From NCBI RefSeq assembly GCF_013299185.1, contig NZ_JAAFKG010000012.1, positions 62,001-126,000 of the forward strand: a stretch of 64,000 nt of DNA. Direction: 5' to 3'. Position numbers and translations under genes: made by a program. This DNA comes from Microcoleus sp. bin48.metabat.b7b8b9.023. GTDB lineage: Bacteria > Cyanobacteriota > Cyanobacteriia > Cyanobacteriales > Microcoleaceae. Of this stretch, positions 62,035-64,000 are shown piece after piece; positions within the stretch are counted from its first letter, which is position 1, and every line of letters starts with the position of its first letter. Under the pieces are notes generated by a model, which was not told the origin of the DNA, did not search any database, and saw only the letters and a program-made list of their open reading frames with translations.

Positions 62035-63720
62035 TTAAAACAACTCTTCCAAAATTGTAAACCGGACATGATTAATGGCCAGACTTCCCACGGAAACATC
62101 CTCCTTCTTCAAAGGCAGACCCCCGCTGGTGAGACTTTGGAAGCGAATTCCCTTGCCAATTTCCACGTGATACCAAGCTAAACCCATAAAAAACCGCAAA
62201 GGATAAGGGCCTCTGTCTTGAATGTCATCAGGATTAGATTCCATCGGCACCCAGCCAAAACCTGGAATGTAAAACTCCAGCCAAACGTGATTGAAATCGG
62301 GTTCCAGCGGCAAACCTTTTCTGTCAGCAAAAGCCGGACACTTATAGCGCCCAATTGTGCGACAAGCAATCCCGTTCAACCTTGCCAAAGCCAACAACAA
62401 CCCCACATACTCGCCACAAGAACCGACGCCGCGACGCAGTACAATATCGGGAGTGTCAATGTGAGGTCTAATCCCGTAGGAAAGTTGGTCGTAAACAAAA
62501 TTGCGAATGCTCAGTAACTTCCTCAGAATATTAGTTTCTGTGCCAATGGAAGCCACCGCAGCCGATCGCACAATCTCCGTATCCATCGCCAAATTATCAT
62601 TGTCCACCAAATACTTCGCTGCAAACTCCGGCGACAGTGGCGGTATCTTTTCTACATTCCGAGGTGACAACTGATACTTGATCGATCGCACTTCCAACAA
62701 AGCCTTCCAGCCAAAAATTCGCCGTTCCCCCTTCAAGAGGCGATCGAACTTAAACACCGCCACCCGTTCCCCTTCCTGAATTTCCTCAGTAAAAGGCATC
62801 CCTATCGGCGTAATTTTCCTCACTTTTTGCCGGTGAGTGTCCGAAGGTAAAGCAATCCGCCACTCCAATTTATCGATTTCTACCTCATCCAGAGGAGACA
62901 GTTCCTCGACATAGGACATTTCCATCAAAAAACCGTTTGACAGAGCGTAGCGTTCGGCTTCATTGTAGTGAAAAGATAAAGGGTGAACAAAAGTGCGATC
63001 GCGCTTCGTCAACTGAAAAGGATCTTCCGAATTCGGATCGTCCCGGATATAAAGTTCATCCCCGGCATAAGCCACGTACAGAACCTCTTCGCCCGTCTGG
63101 GCATCTTTGTGAAAAGCCAAACCCGAAGGCCACTCAAAGGGAGTCAAAACGCTAAATTTAATCTCCCCAGTTGCCCGTTCCAAACAGTAAACAGTTTGCT
63201 CAGTCTTGTCGCAAACCCAGAGTTCCTCATCCCGGACAGTGATATTTTCTATGCCAATACCGGGAGCGTAAAACCGAGTAATTTCCCGACCAGTTTTTAC
63301 ATCAAAAACCAGAATATAGCCCAATCTCTGGCAAGTCACATACAGCGTAGATTTCCAAACCGCAATCCCGTCAGCGGGATAAGAAAGGGAAACAAAATGT
63401 TCCGGTTTGATTTGTGCGATTGCCCCATCCCGAATTGCGCCCGGACAGCAACAAATATCCTCATCTCGCGAAAACCAGAGAGTATCTTCCCAAATCGCCA
63501 GCCCGGTTGCGCCTGCAAACTTACCCGTTTGATGAGGATTCAAAACAGTAGTGTTGTCAGTTTCTCGATCGATCTCCAATAGTAGCCCTTCGGTGCGATC
63601 GACCGCGAATAACCTATTTCCTAAAAAAGTAATGCCGTGCAGCGCGTAGACCCCGATCGGTCTTACCATCCGCAGCCCCGAAGGCTGTTTGTCCGAGAGA
63701 ACAGGTGAATCGAGATTCAT
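62035..63720 (-). CDS. beta-propeller plus transglutaminase-like protein
   Basis: The start ATG 63720 (MNLDSPVLSDKQPSGLRMVR) gives 561 residues; a 17-residue extension to 63771 is poorly supported. Residues 20-250 look like a six-bladed propeller (YALHGITFLGNRLFAVDRTE, YPADGIAVWKSTLYVTCQRL, ENITVRDEELWVCDKTEQTV). The C-terminal part is a transglutaminase-like domain: Cys in GVGSCGEYVGLLLALARLNG, His in DFNHVWLEFYIPGFGWVPME and Asp in ESNPDD. Such domains may act as peptidases or remain non-catalytic. No signal peptide. The fused architecture is unusual. Confidence 0.8.
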   Translation of the reverse strand: MNLDSPVLSDKQPSGLRMVRPIGVYALHGITFLGNRLFAVDRTEGLLLEIDRETDNTTVLNPHQTGKFAGATGLAIWEDTLWFSRDEDICCCPGAIRDGAIAQIKPEHFVSLSYPADGIAVWKSTLYVTCQRLGYILVFDVKTGREITRFYAPGIGIENITVRDEELWVCDKTEQTVYCLERATGEIKFSVLTPFEWPSGLAFHKDAQTGEEVLYVAYAGDELYIRDDPNSEDPFQLTKRDRTFVHPLSFHYNEAERYALSNGFLMEMSYVEELSPLDEVEIDKLEWRIALPSDTHRQKVRKITPIGMPFTEEIQEGERVAVFKFDRLLKGERRIFGWKALLEVRSIKYQLSPRNVEKIPPLSPEFAAKYLVDNDNLAMDTEIVRSAAVASIGTETNILRKLLSIRNFVYDQLSYGIRPHIDTPDIVLRRGVGSCGEYVGLLLALARLNGIACRTIGRYKCPAFADRKGLPLEPDFNHVWLEFYIPGFGWVPMESNPDDIQDRGPYPLRFFMGLAWYHVEIGKGIRFQSLTSGGLPLKKEDVSVGSLAINHVRFTILEELF

Positions 63721-63767
63721 GCTAAATTTTTTTGCCGCTATTGTATTGTACAGAAAACTTAATTTGC

Positions 63768-63917
63768 TCACTTGTAGCCGATCGCTTTAGGCTCATCAGC
63801 AAAATTGCCGAGGTTCCTGATATCCTGAACTGACGCATCAACCGGTTTTTTTACGAAAAGACGCTTTTTAGCCTGCGACCAGAGTAAAAAAAACGGAATA
63901 TTAGTCTTTCTGAACAT
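63768..63917 (-). CDS. possible small hydrophobic protein
   Basis: A 49-residue frame from ATG 63917: MFRKTNIPFFLLWSQAKKRL, ending PKAIGYK. It sits just upstream of the transglutaminase-like gene on the same strand. Part of the longer frame (to 63959) overlaps a dispersed repeat (GGCTTTGACAAGCTCAACCC). There is no recognisable family and only weak support. Confidence 0.25.
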   Translation of the reverse strand: MFRKTNIPFFLLWSQAKKRLFVKKPVDASVQDIRNLGNFADEPKAIGYK

Positions 63918-64000
63918 TGGCTTTGACAAGCTCAACCCAACCTGCTGTCGTGCAGGCAAGTAAGTATAACTACTAAGCTACCACTGAAAAACGCGACACA

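Overview
This window is chromosomal DNA from a filamentous cyanobacterium, most likely a Microcoleus/Oscillatoria/Phormidium-type organism. The evidence is the very frequent HIP1 octamer GCGATCGC in coding and non-coding DNA, heptamer short tandem repeats (GTCAACT), class I ketol-acid reductoisomerase, GuaB3, a KaiB-domain protein, PilT, a LpxB-related protein, multi-PAS and hybrid Ser/Thr-His kinases, and many interspersed palindromic repeats. The genus is inference. I saw no rRNA, tRNA or CRISPR array.

Layout. 1-4.5 kb: two adjacent dynamin-like GTPases (the first truncated by the window edge), a small membrane protein and a VOC-fold protein. 4.8-9 kb: ilvC, a small membrane protein, repeat arrays and a secreted alpha/beta hydrolase. 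9-16 kb: a 1834-residue kinase/ATPase/GAF/histidine-kinase hybrid and an amidase. 16-19.6 kb: a PilT ATPase bracketed by two related, convergently oriented ~300-nt putative RNAs, then a KaiB-domain protein. 19.6-27.5 kb: a secreted protein, a LpxB-like protein, guaB3, a decayed TnpB element, trxA and a LOG-family protein. 27.7-29.8 kb: a gene split by an intact TnpB-type IS200/IS605 element whose two ends can be placed to the base. 30-35 kb: a SafE-type membrane protein and a periplasmic protein upstream of cydAB, separated from it by a tandem array. 35-41 kb: two sensor histidine kinases, one with an ethylene-receptor-like membrane domain. 42-50 kb: pepA, a lytic transglycosylase, a pentapeptide protein, a holin-like protein, a CbiG-like protein, a three-repeat small protein, an acetyltransferase and a TetR regulator. 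50-54 kb: a pair of M16 peptidases, one with and one without the zinc motif. 54-64 kb: a trypsin-like protease, a Uma2-like protein, asnS, several small proteins, an anti-sigma-type ATPase, an alpha/beta hydrolase, a 45-residue membrane protein and a beta-propeller/transglutaminase-like protein.

The most unusual content is non-coding. (1) Two homologous ~300-nt RNA-like sequences flank pilT; each has its own extended -10 box, and neither has a nuclease gene. (2) A TnpB-less IS200/IS605 derivative sits directly in the guaB3 leader. (3) An intact TnpB element interrupts a gene that rejoins in frame if it is removed. (4) Several palindromic repeat families share a common CTTCAG/CTGAAG architecture and differ by paired stem changes. 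(5) Three tandem arrays include short pieces of the 3' end of the neighbouring gene.

Metabolic genes are scattered rather than in long operons. The clear local units are the two dynamin-like genes, the SafE/periplasmic pair, cydAB and the M16 pair.
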